Assembly (NCBI GenBank): GCA_041391505.1
Contig: JAWKNW010000017.1
Coordinates: forward strand, 56,001-120,000
Direction of reading: 5' to 3'
Source: Rhodothermales bacterium
GTDB taxonomy: Bacteria > Bacteroidota > Rhodothermia > Rhodothermales > JAHQVL01
Length of the DNA: 64,000 nt
Part shown: piece by piece, positions 63,278-64,000 of the stretch
Layout of the letters: each line of letters begins with the position of its first letter
Position numbering within the stretch: position 1 is the stretch's first letter
Notes under the pieces: generated by a model
What the model saw: only the letters and a program-made list of their open reading frames with translations
What the model was told of the DNA's origin: nothing
The model's database searches: none
Program-made: the position numbers and the translations under genes

Positions 63278-64000
63278 CTATTCGTTTGGGGTTTCCGTCT
63301 GGACGAACAGTCGGATTTCATGCCCTTCCTTGAGCCGTGTCCCGGCCTGGTATCCCTGTTTGATGACGGTCATGGACGCCGTGTCGTCGTCGTCAGGCGC
63401 ACCCATCACGACCGACCGCAGGCGTCGGGCCAGCAGGAGCTGGCGCGCTTCGCGCACGGTGAGCCCCTGAAGATCCGGCACGACCACGAAGCGATCCCCC
63501 AGTCCGGTGCTGTACCACAGACGTACGCGGGATCCCTCTTCGAGCGTTGTTCCGGCGGACGGATACTGTTTGGTGATCGTTCCGCGGTGTGGGTGAGGGA
63601 TGGAGTCCGGGCGGATGTCCGAGGGTTCCGCGCGCAGGCCGGCGGCGGCGAGGCGGTTCAGGGCTTCCACCTGGGAGATGCCTTCGACATCTGGAACCGT
63701 GACGCTGGGTGTGGAGCCGCTATTGATGGTAAGGTAAATGCGCCGGCCCGGCTTTACGGTGCGGTTGGGGCGGGGGCTCTGGTCCACGACCACGTCGCGT
63801 GGCAGCTTGGGGTTGAAGCGGCTGGACTCGACCCGCGGTTCCAGGTTCATTTGCGTGAGCGTCGCTTCAGCCTGCTCGACGGGCATCTCGCTCACGTCGG
63901 GCACCAGGATCTGGTCTTGATGCCCGACGATCGAGGGCATCAGCATTTTGTCGAATACAAAGTACCCCGAACCGATGAGCACGATGAGGCCAAACAGACC
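63278..64000 (-). CDS. PASTA-domain membrane protein, 5' part outside window
   Basis: The visible 240 residues begin within a hydrophobic segment (GLFGLIVLIGSGYFVFDK) that looks like an N-terminal membrane anchor, followed by three PASTA domains: LVPDVSEMPVEQAEATLTQM, VTVPDVEGISQVEALNRLAA and VVPDLQGLTVREARQLLLA. The frame stays open to base 64000, so the true start lies beyond it. PASTA repeats bind peptidoglycan in kinases and PBPs; stand-alone PASTA proteins of this kind occur in Bacteroidota. The protein ends QTETPNE, 7 nt from the convergent pyrR stop. Confidence 0.88.
   Translation of the reverse strand, partial: GLFGLIVLIGSGYFVFDKMLMPSIVGHQDQILVPDVSEMPVEQAEATLTQMNLEPRVESSRFNPKLPRDVVVDQSPRPNRTVKPGRRIYLTINSGSTPSVTVPDVEGISQVEALNRLAAAGLRAEPSDIRPDSIPHPHRGTITKQYPSAGTTLEEGSRVRLWYSTGLGDRFVVVPDLQGLTVREARQLLLARRLRSVVMGAPDDDDTASMTVIKQGYQAGTRLKEGHEIRLFVQTETPNE

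Overview
The window looks like a chromosomal segment from a GC-rich member of the Rhodothermota (Bacteroidota-like). It carries two secreted proteins with Bacteroidota-type C-terminal sorting domains (type IX secretion, T9SS), a DUF2480 protein, a three-gene Bacteroidota-style succinate dehydrogenase (SdhC-SdhA-SdhB), a FecR-type N-terminal module and many ATG starts with weak Shine-Dalgarno sites. I found no rRNA, tRNA, CRISPR array, insertion sequence or prophage. Most of the window is ordinary core and house-keeping sequence with lineage-specific genes between.

Layout. 1-6274 (minus): the 5' part of a long-chain acyl-CoA ligase, a class-2-like PyrD, and a large secreted protease/propeller/barrel protein. 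6986-16692 (plus): mrdA (PBP2)-rodA-tldD, an unknown linker-rich protein, an acyl-CoA carboxylase beta subunit and an MltD-type lytic transglycosylase. 16996-19499 (plus): three small helical proteins and a GvpF/L-family protein that share one amphipathic helix module. 19760-21214: a secreted DUF1593 protein. 21294-24726 (minus): sdhCAB. 25554-36303 (plus): an RNase E/G with a large charged insertion, a small outer-membrane-type protein, a PhnP-like hydrolase, aroQ, a GH113-like lipoprotein, DUF2480 and DUF2914 proteins and an SDR. An acidic microprotein gene lies on the opposite strand in this block. 36318-44549 (minus): a FecR N-terminal stub, recG, algH/yqgE, an unknown protein, a T9SS-sorted protease-like protein and a flippase, with a small lipoprotein gene on the plus strand. 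45149-50113 (plus): B12-dependent ribonucleotide reductase NrdJ and a soluble double-PAS chemoreceptor. 50219-53833 (minus): ppk2, a D-aminoacylase-like lipoprotein and clpP. 54793-58131 (plus): a choice-of-anchor-B T9SS protein and a haem/propeller lipoprotein. 58121-60561 (minus): a DUF368 transporter and a 470-residue TPR protein. 60994-63270 (plus): tmk, a Fur-family regulator, a small secreted protein and pyrR. 63278-64000 (minus): a PASTA-domain protein that runs off the window.

The most unusual locus is 16996-19499. A gas-vesicle accessory-type (GvpF/L) domain is encoded next to three small proteins that carry the same ~45-residue helix motif, and no GvpA shell gene or other gvp gene is visible within the window. 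Two of the small proteins align without gaps over 45 residues (29 identical). This suggests a protein family sharing a common docking or oligomerisation helix, possibly a GvpF/L-derived assembly unrelated to flotation. Other points of interest are a DnaA-box and palindrome cluster upstream of nrdJ, a duplicated 3' end of the flippase gene, an RNase E/G without visible zinc-link cysteines, an amidohydrolase lacking its HxH metal ligands, and an orphan terminator in a 0.95-kb stretch without a gene.
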